Positions 14,663-22,631 of a stretch of 37,641 nucleotides of DNA are shown piece after piece (position 1 is the stretch's first letter; every line of letters begins with the position of its first letter). Position numbers and translations under genes: made by a program. The DNA is taken from positions 1 through 37,641 of the forward strand of contig JAKAZQ010000018.1 in NCBI GenBank assembly GCA_021815805.1, read 5' to 3'. This DNA comes from Pseudomonadota bacterium (GTDB lineage: Bacteria > Pseudomonadota > Gammaproteobacteria > Burkholderiales > Burkholderiaceae_C). The notes under the pieces were generated by a model. The model saw only the letters and a list, made by a program, of their open reading frames with translations. It ran no database searches and was not told the DNA's origin.

Positions 14663-16900
14663 TCAGGCCGCGCTGGCCGGCGGGGGGGATGCCATAGCGG
14701 GAAATATAAGGGATACGCGGGCTCCGCTGGTTCCCGCCGGGCTGCCGAGATTTTGCACCTCCACGCGCGCGCGGTGTTCCTCGGCGATTTTTTTCACCAC
14801 GGCGAGGCCGAGCCCGGTTCCGCGCGGCTTGGTCGTCACGTAGGGCTCGAAGGCGCGCGCCAGCACCTTGTCGCTGAAGCCCGGGCCGCTGTCGCTGACC
14901 GACAGGCGCACGCGCTGCGCGCCGCTGCTGCTGGAGCGGTAGGTCTCGGTACGAATGGTGACCGAGCGCTGCTGCTGCGCGGCCACGGCGTCGAGCGCGT
15001 TCTGCACCAGGTTGTGCACGACCTGGCGCAGCTGCGCCGCATCGCCCTCGATGTTGGGCAGCCCCTCGGCGAGCTCGGCGTGCAGGTGCGCCGACTGCGC
15101 GGCGTACAGATTGAGCACGTCGCCGACGAGGGAATTGAGGTCCATCGGCGCGAGATGGGTCACCGGGGCGCGTGCATAGTCGCGGAATTCGTCGACCATG
15201 CGCCGCATGGCGGTGACCTGGTTGACGATGGTGCCGGTGGCGCGCGTGAGCATGTCGCGATCCGCCCCGCTCACGCGTGATTCCAGTTTCATCTGCAGGC
15301 GTTCGGCGGAAAGCTGGATCGGCGTCAGCGGGTTCTTGATCTCGTGGGCCAGGCGCCGCGCGACCTCGCCCCAGGCGAGCGAGCGCTGCGCGGAGATGAG
15401 CTCGCTGATGTCGTCGAACACGACCAACGACGCGCTTTGCGTGGGCAGTGCCAGGCGCGCTCCGCGCACCAGCAGGGTGAGCGCGGTGTCGCTGCCCGGC
15501 GGGGTGTAGTCGAGCTGGCGCAGCCAGTGGTCGGCGCTGCCGGGGGCGAGTTCGTGGAATGCGCCCTCGATCTCGGTGGCGAAACCCTGCAGGCCGCCGA
15601 CGCCGGCGATGGGCTGGCCCACCGCGCCCTGCAGCGCCACGCGCAGCACCCGCGTGGCGCTCGGATTGGCCAGCGTCAGGCGCAGCTCGTCGCCGAGCAC
15701 GAGCACCCCGGCCGACAGATTGTCCAGCACGCTCTGCAGGTACGCGCGCGAGGCCTCCAGGGCCTGGCGGCTGGCCTCCGCCTGCTGGCGCGCATCGGCG
15801 AGTTGCGCGGTCATGGCGTTGAACGAGCGGGTCAGGCTGCCGAGTTCGTCGCTCGACTGGGTCTCCGGGCGTTGGCGCAGGTCGCCGCCCGCGACGGCGC
15901 GCATGCCGTCGGCCAGCAGCAGCAGCGGGCGTGCCAGCTGGTTGCCCATGAGCACGGCCATGAGCACGGCGGCGAACACCGCGAGGAACAGCGTCAGCGT
16001 GAGGGTGGAGATGTACATGCGGCGCAGGCCGTCGCGCCCGAGCGCACGCTCCTGGTACTCGGCGTAGGCGCGTTGCACTTCCAGGGCACTGCGCGAGATC
16101 GCGCCGGGCACGCTTTGCACCAGCAGCAGGTAGTGCTGGTGGCCCGGCAGCAGAAGGCTGCGGTTGGGCAGCGGGATGACCACGCGCAGGCGCAGCTGGT
16201 CGTTCGAGCCGGCCACGCCGTCCTCGTCGCCCTCGACGCTCGACAGCTGGCCCATCAGGCGCAGCTGGCGCATGGCCTCGGCGCTCGGCAGGTCGGGCAC
16301 GAGGGCGAAGGGGTTGCCGCCCGCGCTCGCCAGGACGTTGCCGTTGGCGTCGAACACCGTGGCCTGCTCCAGGCTGAGCTGCTGCAGCAGTTGCTCCAGC
16401 GCCACCGGCGGCACGTCGCCGTGGCTGTCCTCGAGTTGCGGCGCCACGTTGCGCGCCTTCGCGCTGAGATCGCCGAGCAGCACGTTCAGCGTGGTGCGCC
16501 CCAGGTTCAGGCCCGAGGTCAGTGCGCGCTCGACCTTGACGTCGAACCAGGTCTCGATGCTGCGCGCCACGAACTGGTACGACACGACATAGATGACCAG
16601 CCCGGGAAGCACCCCCACCAGCGTGAACACCACCGCCAGCTTGACCAGCAGCCGGCTGCCGAAGCGGCGCTTGCGCAGGCGCCACAGCAGGCGCGACGAC
16701 AGCCCGACGATGAGCAGCAGCAGCAGCGCGGCGACGGCGATGTTGATCCAGTACAAGGCGCCGAAGTATGGATTCACCTCGGCGGTGTTCTTGGTCGACA
16801 CCGCCAGCAGGAACACCAGGAACACCACCAGCGGCAGGCCGAGCGCCAGCGCCGCCCAGGAGGCTACGCGGGTGGCGCGGTTGACGGTGCGGGAGTCCAT
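14663..16900 (-). CDS. ntrY: NtrY-like membrane sensor histidine kinase
   Basis: This 745-residue kinase has two to three N-terminal membrane segments (about 12-34, 50-70 and 86-108), a large extracytoplasmic sensor (about 110-290) and a further membrane helix (about 297-318). Next come a HAMP linker (319-372), a PAS domain (about 383-500) and a HisKA domain with the phosphorylated His519 in RRLAHEIKNPLTPIQLSAER. The ATPase domain has an N box (VVHNLVQNALDAV), DSGPGF and GTGLGLAVV. This order is typical of NtrY. It phosphorylates the neighbouring short NtrX-like regulator, presumably. NtrY/NtrX systems are linked to nitrogen, redox or envelope signals in different bacteria. The start overlaps the DUF4390 gene by 37 nt, indicating translational coupling. 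Confidence 0.9.
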   Translation of the reverse strand: MDSRTVNRATRVASWAALALGLPLVVFLVFLLAVSTKNTAEVNPYFGALYWINIAVAALLLLLIVGLSSRLLWRLRKRRFGSRLLVKLAVVFTLVGVLPGLVIYVVSYQFVARSIETWFDVKVERALTSGLNLGRTTLNVLLGDLSAKARNVAPQLEDSHGDVPPVALEQLLQQLSLEQATVFDANGNVLASAGGNPFALVPDLPSAEAMRQLRLMGQLSSVEGDEDGVAGSNDQLRLRVVIPLPNRSLLLPGHQHYLLLVQSVPGAISRSALEVQRAYAEYQERALGRDGLRRMYISTLTLTLFLAVFAAVLMAVLMGNQLARPLLLLADGMRAVAGGDLRQRPETQSSDELGSLTRSFNAMTAQLADARQQAEASRQALEASRAYLQSVLDNLSAGVLVLGDELRLTLANPSATRVLRVALQGAVGQPIAGVGGLQGFATEIEGAFHELAPGSADHWLRQLDYTPPGSDTALTLLVRGARLALPTQSASLVVFDDISELISAQRSLAWGEVARRLAHEIKNPLTPIQLSAERLQMKLESRVSGADRDMLTRATGTIVNQVTAMRRMVDEFRDYARAPVTHLAPMDLNSLVGDVLNLYAAQSAHLHAELAEGLPNIEGDAAQLRQVVHNLVQNALDAVAAQQQRSVTIRTETYRSSSSGAQRVRLSVSDSGPGFSDKVLARAFEPYVTTKPRGTGLGLAVVKKIAEEHRARVEVQNLGSPAGTSGARVSLIFPAMASPPPASAA

Positions 16901-17481
16901 GTGAACACGGCGCGCGGAAAGTCCGCCTCGATCTGCCATTCGGATTGCGAGCCGACGTTGAGCTGGAAGGGACGCGGCAGTTGCGACAGATCGAGCTCGA
17001 AATGCCCGCCGACCTGGTAGCTCTCGCCGCGCTTGAGCGCATGCGCATCGGCCACCTTCAGGCGCAGGACATGCTGCACCTGATCGAGCGCCTCGTCGAG
17101 CGATGCGTAGGTGGTGCGCAGCGCGCCGGTGACCACCCGGTACTTGCCCAGCAGCGGCTCGTAGCCCAGGCGCGTGAGCTGCCGGCCCTCGCCGATGCTG
17201 GCATCGAACCACCACCAGCGCGACTGCGTGACCATCAGGCGTGTCAGGAAATACAGCGGAATGCCCCGGTGCAGCGCGTCCTCGAGGGCCACCGGCAGCG
17301 CGAACACCACGCTGGTGCTGGCGTACACGCCATCGGGTTCGAGCGTGACGATGGGCGTTTGCGCGTAAATGGTGGCGCTGCCCGCCGTCGCCCGGCCCTG
17401 CAGCATGGCCGTGGCCACGCCGATGCCCGCGGCGGCGAGCACGCGACGGCGCATCGTGTCAGGGGCGTCCGGCAGACTCAT
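16864..17481 (-). CDS. DUF4390 domain protein
   Basis: This 205-residue protein has an N-terminal export signal (about residues 10-34, preceded by MRRR) and a beta-rich periplasmic body. The body includes VYASTSVVFALPVALEDALHRGIPLYF and a FQLNVGSQSEWQIEADFPRAVFTWTP C-terminus, as in DUF4390 proteins. These are nearly always encoded between rsmB and ntrY in betaproteobacteria, exactly as here. The function is unknown; the fixed position suggests an accessory role for the NtrY sensor. It overlaps rsmB by 4 nt (ATGA at 17478-17481) and ntrY by 37 nt. Confidence 0.82.
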   Translation of the reverse strand: MSLPDAPDTMRRRVLAAAGIGVATAMLQGRATAGSATIYAQTPIVTLEPDGVYASTSVVFALPVALEDALHRGIPLYFLTRLMVTQSRWWWFDASIGEGRQLTRLGYEPLLGKYRVVTGALRTTYASLDEALDQVQHVLRLKVADAHALKRGESYQVGGHFELDLSQLPRPFQLNVGSQSEWQIEADFPRAVFTWTPAPSTAPPA

Positions 17482-18815
17482 GCAGGGGCATCGTCACGCT
17501 TGGCGAACAGTGCGTAGAAAAACCCGTCGCGCTCGGGCGACCCGCCCGGGAGGATCTGTCCCGGCGCGACCAATGCTAACGCATCGGGGCGACGCGCCAG
17601 GAAGCTGGCGGCCTGCTCGGCACCTTCCGCGGGGAATAGCGAACAGGTGACATACAGCAGCCGTCCGCCGGGGCGCAGCAGCGGCCACAGCGCGTCGAGC
17701 AGTTGCCGCTGCTGCGTCGCGAGCGCGGCGATGTCGTCGGGGCGCCGCAGCCAGCGGATGTCCGGGTGGCGCCGGCTGATGCCGCTGGCGCTGCAGGGGG
17801 CGTCGAGCAGGATGCGGTCGAAGGCGCGCCCGTCCCACCAGCCAGACGGCTGGGCGGCATCGGCCACCTGAACCTGCGCCGCGGCCAGGCGCAGGCGCCG
17901 CAGCGTGTCGCCGATGCGGGTGGCGCGCGCGGCATCGCGCTCCAGCGCCAGCAGTTCGCAATCCGCCCGCTCCAGGATGTGCGCCGTCTTGCCTCCGGGC
18001 GCTGCGCAGGCGTCGAGCGCGCGCATGCCGGGCTGCACGTCGAGCAGGCCGGCGGCCAGCTGCGCCGACAGGTCCTGCACGCTGACGGCGCCGTCGTCGA
18101 AGCCGGGCAGCCGGCCCACCGGCAGCGCCTGCTCCAGCACCAGTGCCTGCTCGAGCCCCGGCTCGCACGGCGCCGTGGCCTCGATGCCGGCGGCGTGCAG
18201 GCGTTCCAGATATTGCGCGCGCGATGCCTGGCGCGGGTTCACGCGCAGCGCCAGCGGCGCGGGGCGCGACGCCAGCTCGAGCACACGCTGCGCCTCGCGC
18301 GGCCATGCCGCCTGCAACGCGTCGATCCACCACTGCGGGTGGTTGTAGCGCGCCTCGGGCTGCTCGAGGGCCTGCGCCAGCAGGCTTTCACGATCCGTCT
18401 GCAGGCGGCGCAGCAGGGCGTTGACCAGGCCGCGCGCGCCGCGCGTGGCGCTGCGCGAAGCGCTGGCCTGCACCGCCTCGAACACCAGCGTGTGGTCGGC
18501 ATAGGGGCGCGGCTCGGGCAGACTCAGCAGGGCCAGCGCGACGAGCAGCAGATGCTCGAGCTGCGCCGGCTTGACACGCCGCGGGTACAGCAGACGAAGC
18601 AGCGCGCGCGCACGTCCGAGCCCGCGCAGCGCCTCGAAGCCCAGGGCCTGCGCGGCGCCGCGTCGCGGGCCGTCCCAGGCGCCCTGGGCGCTCAGGCGCG
18701 GCAGCGCCGCGGCGAGCGACTCGCCGCGCAGCACGCAGCCGAGCAGTTCCGCCGCGGCCAGCAGGTCCTGGTGCAGCGGGCGCGCCGCGGCGTGGGCGGT
18801 GGCGGAAGGTTTCAG
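17478..18815 (-). CDS. rsmB: 16S rRNA (cytosine-967-C5) methyltransferase RsmB
   Basis: RsmB methylates C967 of 16S rRNA using S-adenosylmethionine. Present are the N-terminal NusB-like helical domain (about 10-140), the SAM motif I (ALDACAAPGGKT), the DAPCSASGISRRHPD loop with a catalytic Cys, and the TCSLFPAEG motif with the second Cys. The start is the problem: no ATG, GTG or TTG lies in frame before the first conserved helix. A CTG at 18815 overlaps the stop of the upstream DsrE gene (CTGA, 18815-18812) and gives a full 445-residue protein. The first standard start, GTG at 18734, would remove 27 residues including part of the first helix. I annotate the CTG start as likely coupled to termination of the upstream gene. 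Confidence 0.88.
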   Translation of the reverse strand: MKPSATAHAAARPLHQDLLAAAELLGCVLRGESLAAALPRLSAQGAWDGPRRGAAQALGFEALRGLGRARALLRLLYPRRVKPAQLEHLLLVALALLSLPEPRPYADHTLVFEAVQASASRSATRGARGLVNALLRRLQTDRESLLAQALEQPEARYNHPQWWIDALQAAWPREAQRVLELASRPAPLALRVNPRQASRAQYLERLHAAGIEATAPCEPGLEQALVLEQALPVGRLPGFDDGAVSVQDLSAQLAAGLLDVQPGMRALDACAAPGGKTAHILERADCELLALERDAARATRIGDTLRRLRLAAAQVQVADAAQPSGWWDGRAFDRILLDAPCSASGISRRHPDIRWLRRPDDIAALATQQRQLLDALWPLLRPGGRLLYVTCSLFPAEGAEQAASFLARRPDALALVAPGQILPGGSPERDGFFYALFAKRDDAPA

Positions 18816-19270
18816 GGCGAGATGTAGGCGTAGCCCTGGCGGAACTGCAGGTCGGCGACCTCGACCACCCCGGAGGGCACGGTCGTGGCGTCGAGCAGTA
18901 CCCGGTCGGGCGAGATGTGGCGGCTGCTCAGCGTGTTGGCGCAGGCGCGGAACGACACGCCGCGGTTCGCCAGGTCGCCGACGTTGCCGGCGTAGGCGGC
19001 GCCCAGCGCATCCTTCGCGCCGTTGAGCAGGAATTCGATGCCGTCGCCGTTGCCGACCACGACGATCTTCGCCGTAGGGTCGGCCGCGAGGTGGTTGCGC
19101 ACGTTGCTCATGGCGCGCGAGGCCTGAGCATTGCCCTGGGTGATGTGGTAGACCACGCGCACCGGCTCCCGCGCCGTGGCGGCACGCGCGGACGCGGCGG
19201 TGGCCGCGACGGTGGCGGCGCCGGCCGAGGCGATGAGCATCTTGCGGCGAGCGGGAGTCGGTGCGGACAT
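18812..19270 (-). CDS. Exported DsrE/DsrF-like protein (second of a tandem pair)
   Basis: This 152-residue protein starts with an export signal containing a twin arginine (PARRKMLIASAGAATVAA, about residues 6-23; cleavage near SARA), then a DsrE-like domain. The domain has VRVVYHITQGN, KIVVVGNGDGIEFLL and a conserved Cys (GVSFRACANTLSS). DsrE-type proteins carry sulfur as cysteine persulfide or act in small-molecule metabolism, usually in the cytoplasm; secreted versions are poorly characterised. An AGGAG ribosome binding site lies 7 nt before the ATG. It is a clear paralogue of the gene just upstream (19327-19794) and its stop overlaps the rsmB start. Family confident, role unknown. Confidence 0.82.
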   Translation of the reverse strand: MSAPTPARRKMLIASAGAATVAATAASARAATAREPVRVVYHITQGNAQASRAMSNVRNHLAADPTAKIVVVGNGDGIEFLLNGAKDALGAAYAGNVGDLANRGVSFRACANTLSSRHISPDRVLLDATTVPSGVVEVADLQFRQGYAYISP

Positions 19271-19289
19271 GACGGTCTCCTGGGGACGT

Positions 19290-19325
19290 CTCGCGGGCGT
19301 GCCGCCGCGGCGGCACGCCCGCGAG
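19290..19325 (-). terminator. 36-nt near-perfect palindrome between the two DsrE genes
   Basis: CTCGCGGGCGTGCCGCC (19290-19306) pairs over 17 bp with 19309-19325 around only two bases (GC). It starts one base past the stop codon of the upstream DsrE gene and ends 19 bp before the next start. No U-run follows, so it may be an mRNA-stabilising hairpin, an attenuator or a protein-binding site rather than a full terminator. Confidence 0.55.
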
Positions 19326-19326
19326 G

Positions 19327-19794
19327 CTACGGCTTGAGGTAGTGCCAGCCTTCGGCCTGCAGCCGAATGATCTCGTACACCCCGGCGGGGACGGTGGTCG
19401 CCTCCAGCAGCAACTCGCTGGCCGGGATCTTGAGAAAGCTCAGGGTGTTCTGGCAGGCCTTGAATTGCACGCCCTGGCTGGCCAGACCGCCGACCATGCC
19501 CGAGAAGGCGGCGCCGGTGGGCGTGCGCGTGCCTTGCAGCAGAAAGCGGATGGCCTTGCCGTAGCCGACGACCACGAACTGCATGCGCGGATCGAGCTGC
19601 AGCACGTTCTGGATGTTCACCAGGCCTTCGTAGGCCTGTTCCAGGTCGACGCTGATCTGCATCACGACCTTCCACGGCTGGCGCGAGATCGGCGACGCGG
19701 GCACCGGCCCCTGGCTGGGTGTCGCCAGGGCCGGTGCCGCGCCGAGTCCGGCGAGTCCGGCGCCGAGAAGGCGGATGCGATCGCGTGGGTTCAT
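19327..19794 (-). CDS. Exported DsrE-like protein (first of a tandem pair)
   Basis: The 155-residue product has an N-terminal signal (residues 1-25; MNPRDRIRLLGAGLAGLGAAPALA) and a DsrE-like domain. The domain contains VVMQISVDLEQAYEGLVNIQNVL, MQFVVVGYGKAIRFLLQG and the conserved Cys in GVQFKACQNTLSF. It closely parallels the next gene, with the same FxACxNTLS motif and a shared ATTVPxGVxEI/V ending, so the pair is a tandem duplication. Both lack the second Cys common in some sulfur-relay DsrE proteins. A GAGGAG ribosome binding site precedes ATG 19794. The gene follows proA by 33 bp. Periplasmic sulfur or thiol handling is possible but not shown. Confidence 0.8.
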   Translation of the reverse strand: MNPRDRIRLLGAGLAGLGAAPALATPSQGPVPASPISRQPWKVVMQISVDLEQAYEGLVNIQNVLQLDPRMQFVVVGYGKAIRFLLQGTRTPTGAAFSGMVGGLASQGVQFKACQNTLSFLKIPASELLLEATTVPAGVYEIIRLQAEGWHYLKP

Positions 19795-19827
19795 GCGGGC
19801 TCCTCGGCGTTGGCGCGCGTGGTGCGC

Positions 19828-21120
19828 TCAGGTTCGCACCTGGCCGTCGCCCAGCACCATCCACTTCTGGCTGGTCAGGCCCTCCAGCCCGACCGGGCCG
19901 CGGGCGTGGAACTTGTCGGTGGAGATGCCGATCTCGGCGCCCAGGCCGAACTCGAAACCGTCGCTGAAGCGCGTCGAGGCGTTGACCATCACCGCCGCCG
20001 AATCGACCTCGCGCAGGAAGCGCATGGCATGCGCGTGGTCGGAGGTCAGGATGGTGTCCGTGTGCTGCGAGCCGTAGCGGTTGATGTGGGAGATCGCGGC
20101 GTCGAGCCCGTCGACCACCTTGATCGAGATGATCGGCGCCAGATATTCGGTGCTCCAGTCGGCCTCGCTGGCGTCACGCAGCAGCGGCGCGGCTGCCGCC
20201 ACCGGCTCGAGCAGCGCACGGCTTTGCGCGCAGCAGCGCATCTCCACGCCCTTGGCGGCGAACACCGCGCCGATGCGCGGCAGGAACGCGGCCGCGCTGG
20301 CGCGTGCCACGAGCAGCGATTCCGCGGCGTTGCAGGGGCTGTAGCGCTGGGTCTTCGCGTTGTCGGTGACCTTCAGCGCCATGTCGAGGTCGACCACCTC
20401 GTCGACATAGACATGGCAGTTGCCGTCCAGGTGCTTGATCACCGGCACACGCGCCTCGGCGCTGATGCGCTCGATCAGGCCCTTGCCGCCGCGTGGGATG
20501 ATCACGTCCACGTAGCGCGGCATGCTGATGAGCTCGCCCACCGCCGCGCGGTCGGTCAGCGGCACCAGTTGCACCGCGTCGGCCGGCAGCCCGGCCTGCT
20601 CGAGCGCCTTGCGTGCGCATTGCGCCAGCGCCCGGTTGCTGTGGATGGCCTCCGAGCCGCCGCGCAGGATGACCGCGTTGCCCGACTTCACGGCCAGGCT
20701 CGCCGCCTCGATGGTGACATTCGGCCGGCTCTCGAAAATCATGCCGAACACGCCCAGCGGCACGCGCATGCGGCCCACCGTGATGCCGCTGGGCCGGCGC
20801 CGCAGCTCGGTCATCTCGCCGATGGGGTCGGGCAGCGCCGCCACCTCGCGGCACGACGCGGCCATGCGCTCGAGCACCTTGTCGCCGAGTTGCAGGCGAT
20901 CGACGAACGCGGCTTCCAGGCCGGCCTCGCGCGCGGCCTCGACATCCAGGCGGTTGGCCTGCTGCAGCGACGCGGCCTGCGCGAGCAGGATGTCGGCGAG
21001 CGCCAGCAGCGCGTGGTCCTTCGCCGCGGTGCCGGCGCGCGCCATGTCGCGCGAGGCGGCGCGCGCGCGCCGCCCGAGGTCGGTCATCAGGTCATGGATG
21101 CTGGGGTCTGCGCGGCTCAT
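19828..21120 (-). CDS. proA: Gamma-glutamyl phosphate reductase
   Basis: ProA reduces L-glutamyl 5-phosphate to glutamate semialdehyde with NADPH in proline synthesis. The 430-residue protein has the aldehyde-dehydrogenase-like fold with [18 protein letters not shown] (about 123-140), the [12 protein letters not shown] motif, the [10 protein letters not shown] segment and the catalytic Cys263 in [13 protein letters not shown]. Length matches the family (about 420). It lies 89 bp downstream of amt on the same strand and may be co-transcribed with it; proB is not in the window. Cytoplasmic. Confidence 0.95.
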   Translation of the reverse strand: MSRADPSIHDLMTDLGRRARAASRDMARAGTAAKDHALLALADILLAQAASLQQANRLDVEAAREAGLEAAFVDRLQLGDKVLERMAASCREVAALPDPIGEMTELRRRPSGITVGRMRVPLGVFGMIFESRPNVTIEAASLAVKSGNAVILRGGSEAIHSNRALAQCARKALEQAGLPADAVQLVPLTDRAAVGELISMPRYVDVIIPRGGKGLIERISAEARVPVIKHLDGNCHVYVDEVVDLDMALKVTDNAKTQRYSPCNAAESLLVARASAAAFLPRIGAVFAAKGVEMRCCAQSRALLEPVAAAAPLLRDASEADWSTEYLAPIISIKVVDGLDAAISHINRYGSQHTDTILTSDHAHAMRFLREVDSAAVMVNASTRFSDGFEFGLGAEIGISTDKFHARGPVGLEGLTSQKWMVLGDGQVRT

Positions 21121-21209
21121 GGAGGAATTCCCGGATCAGCCGCCATTGTCGCAAAGTGCCGGGGCTCGCGCCTTGCGCTGGCGCTTCCCCGGCGGCGCCC
21201 GACGCCTGG

Positions 21210-22409
21210 CTACCAGCTGACTTCGCGTTCCGGCGTCGACGTGATCTGGTGGATCGACAGGTCGGCGCCGTCGAACTCGGCCTCGGCGTCGAGGCGCAGC
21301 CCCAGCGTCGCCTTGAGGATGCCGTACACGACCAAGCCGCCGAGCAGCGCCCAGGCCACGGCGGCCAGGGTGCCCACGAGTTGCGCGCCCAGGCTGATGC
21401 CGCCCAGCCCGCCGAGCGCCGTCTGGCCGAAGATCCCGGCGGCGATGCCGCCCCAGGTGCCGCACAGCCCGTGCAGCGGCCACACGCCGAGCACGTCGTC
21501 GATGCGCAGGCGGTTCTGGGTCAGCGTGAACATGCGCACGAACAGCCAGCCGGCGACGGCGCCGGTGATCAGCGCGCCCACCGGGTGCATGACATCGGAG
21601 CCGGCGCACACCGCGACCAGGCCGGCGAGCGGTCCGTTGTAGACGAAGCCGGGGTCGTTGCGTCCGGCCAGCAACGCCGCCAGCGTGCCGCCGACCATGG
21701 CCATCAGCGAGTTCACCGCGACCAGCCCGGAAATGCGCGTGACACTCTGCGCGCTCATGACGTTGAAGCCGAACCAGCCGACGACGAGGATCCACGAGCC
21801 GAGCGCGAGGAACGGGATGCTCGACGGCGGGTGCGGGTTGACCCGGCCGTCGCGGTAGCGCCCATTGCGCGCGCCCAGCAGCAGCACCGCCGGCAGCGCG
21901 AGCCAGCCACCCATCGCATGCACCACGATGGAGCCTGCGAAATCATGGAACGGCGCGCCGAAGGTCGCGTGCAGCCAGGCCTGCACGCCGAAGCGGTCAC
22001 CCCACATGGCGCCTTCGAACAGCGGGTAGACGACGCCGACGATCACCGCGGTGGCGAGCAGTTGCGGATAGAACTTGGCGCGCTCGGCGATGCCCCCCGA
22101 GATGATGGCGGGAACCGCGGCGGCGAAGGTCAGCAGGAAAAAGAAGCGCGTCAACTCCAGGCCGTCGTTCAGCGTCAGCTGCGACGCCGGCGACAGGAAG
22201 GCGACGCCGTAGGCGATCGAGTAGCCGACGAAGTAGTAGGCCAGCGTGGCGACCGAGAAGTCGGTGAGGATCTTGACCAGGGCGTTCACCTGGTTCTTGC
22301 GGCGAACCGTGCCGAGTTCCAGGAAGGCGAATCCGGCGTGCATGAACAGCACCAGGATGGCGCCGAGAAGGAGGAACAGCACGTTGGTGCTGGTTTGCAG
22401 GGCTTGCAT
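21210..22409 (-). CDS. amt: Ammonium transporter Amt
   Basis: This 399-residue membrane protein has about 11 hydrophobic segments and the Amt signatures DFAGSIVVHAMGGWLALP (first pore His), FGFNVMSAQ and PLHGLCGTWGGIAAGIFG (second pore His). It conducts ammonium across the inner membrane. The ATG at 22409 was chosen because it directly precedes the first membrane helix region (LFLLLGAILVLFMHAGFAFLELG, the periplasmic vestibule side). An upstream extension to 22496 would read through the promoter. A sigma-54 promoter (22467-22482) and NtrC-like boxes (22539-22604) lie upstream, so expression is expected under nitrogen limitation. No glnK is adjacent, which is unusual because amt is often paired with it. 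Confidence 0.93.
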   Translation of the reverse strand: MQALQTSTNVLFLLLGAILVLFMHAGFAFLELGTVRRKNQVNALVKILTDFSVATLAYYFVGYSIAYGVAFLSPASQLTLNDGLELTRFFFLLTFAAAVPAIISGGIAERAKFYPQLLATAVIVGVVYPLFEGAMWGDRFGVQAWLHATFGAPFHDFAGSIVVHAMGGWLALPAVLLLGARNGRYRDGRVNPHPPSSIPFLALGSWILVVGWFGFNVMSAQSVTRISGLVAVNSLMAMVGGTLAALLAGRNDPGFVYNGPLAGLVAVCAGSDVMHPVGALITGAVAGWLFVRMFTLTQNRLRIDDVLGVWPLHGLCGTWGGIAAGIFGQTALGGLGGISLGAQLVGTLAAVAWALLGGLVVYGILKATLGLRLDAEAEFDGADLSIHQITSTPEREVSW

Positions 22410-22466
22410 GAGCGGGGGACTCCGTGCGGCTGGTATGCGCTGTACGAAAAAGAGGCCCCACCATGA

Positions 22467-22482
22467 AGCAAAAACCGTTCCA
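22467..22482 (-). promoter_or_regulatory. Sigma-54 promoter of amt
   Basis: On the minus strand the 16-mer TGGAACGGTTTTTGCT fits the -24/-12 consensus TGGCACG-N4-TTGCW with one mismatch and correct spacing. The predicted transcription start is near 22456, about 47 nt ahead of the amt ATG. Confidence 0.75.
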
Positions 22483-22538
22483 AAACCGTGCATCATGCGC
22501 CGCCGGAGTGCATTGCTCGCGCGCCAAGCGAGTTGCGC

Positions 22539-22604
22539 GCACCAATATGACGCAATGCATGGTCTTGGTGCGCGAATGCTGCTTCTAGCGCACCGATACG
22601 GTGC
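22539..22604 (-). promoter_or_regulatory. Three NtrC-like binding sites upstream of amt
   Basis: The NtrC core GCACC-N5-GGTGC is matched perfectly at 22590-22604 (GCACC GATAC GGTGC). It is matched with one good arm at 22557-22571 (GCATG GTCTT GGTGC) and at 22539-22553 (GCACC AATAT GACGC). Relative to the predicted start the centres lie near -141, -108 and -90. Confidence 0.65.
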
Positions 22605-22631
22605 ATCACGTCGTGCCGCAGGCGCAGGTCG

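Noticed and set aside
17478-19316. A single DsrE-RsmB fusion protein
   Set aside because: The frame is open through both genes, but the DsrE domain is encoded in a different frame with its own signal peptide, ribosome binding site and stop codon.
13988-22400. Regulation of amt by the local NtrX-like regulator
   Set aside because: The regulator lacks the ATPase domain needed to open a sigma-54 complex, so it cannot be the enhancer-binding activator of the amt promoter.
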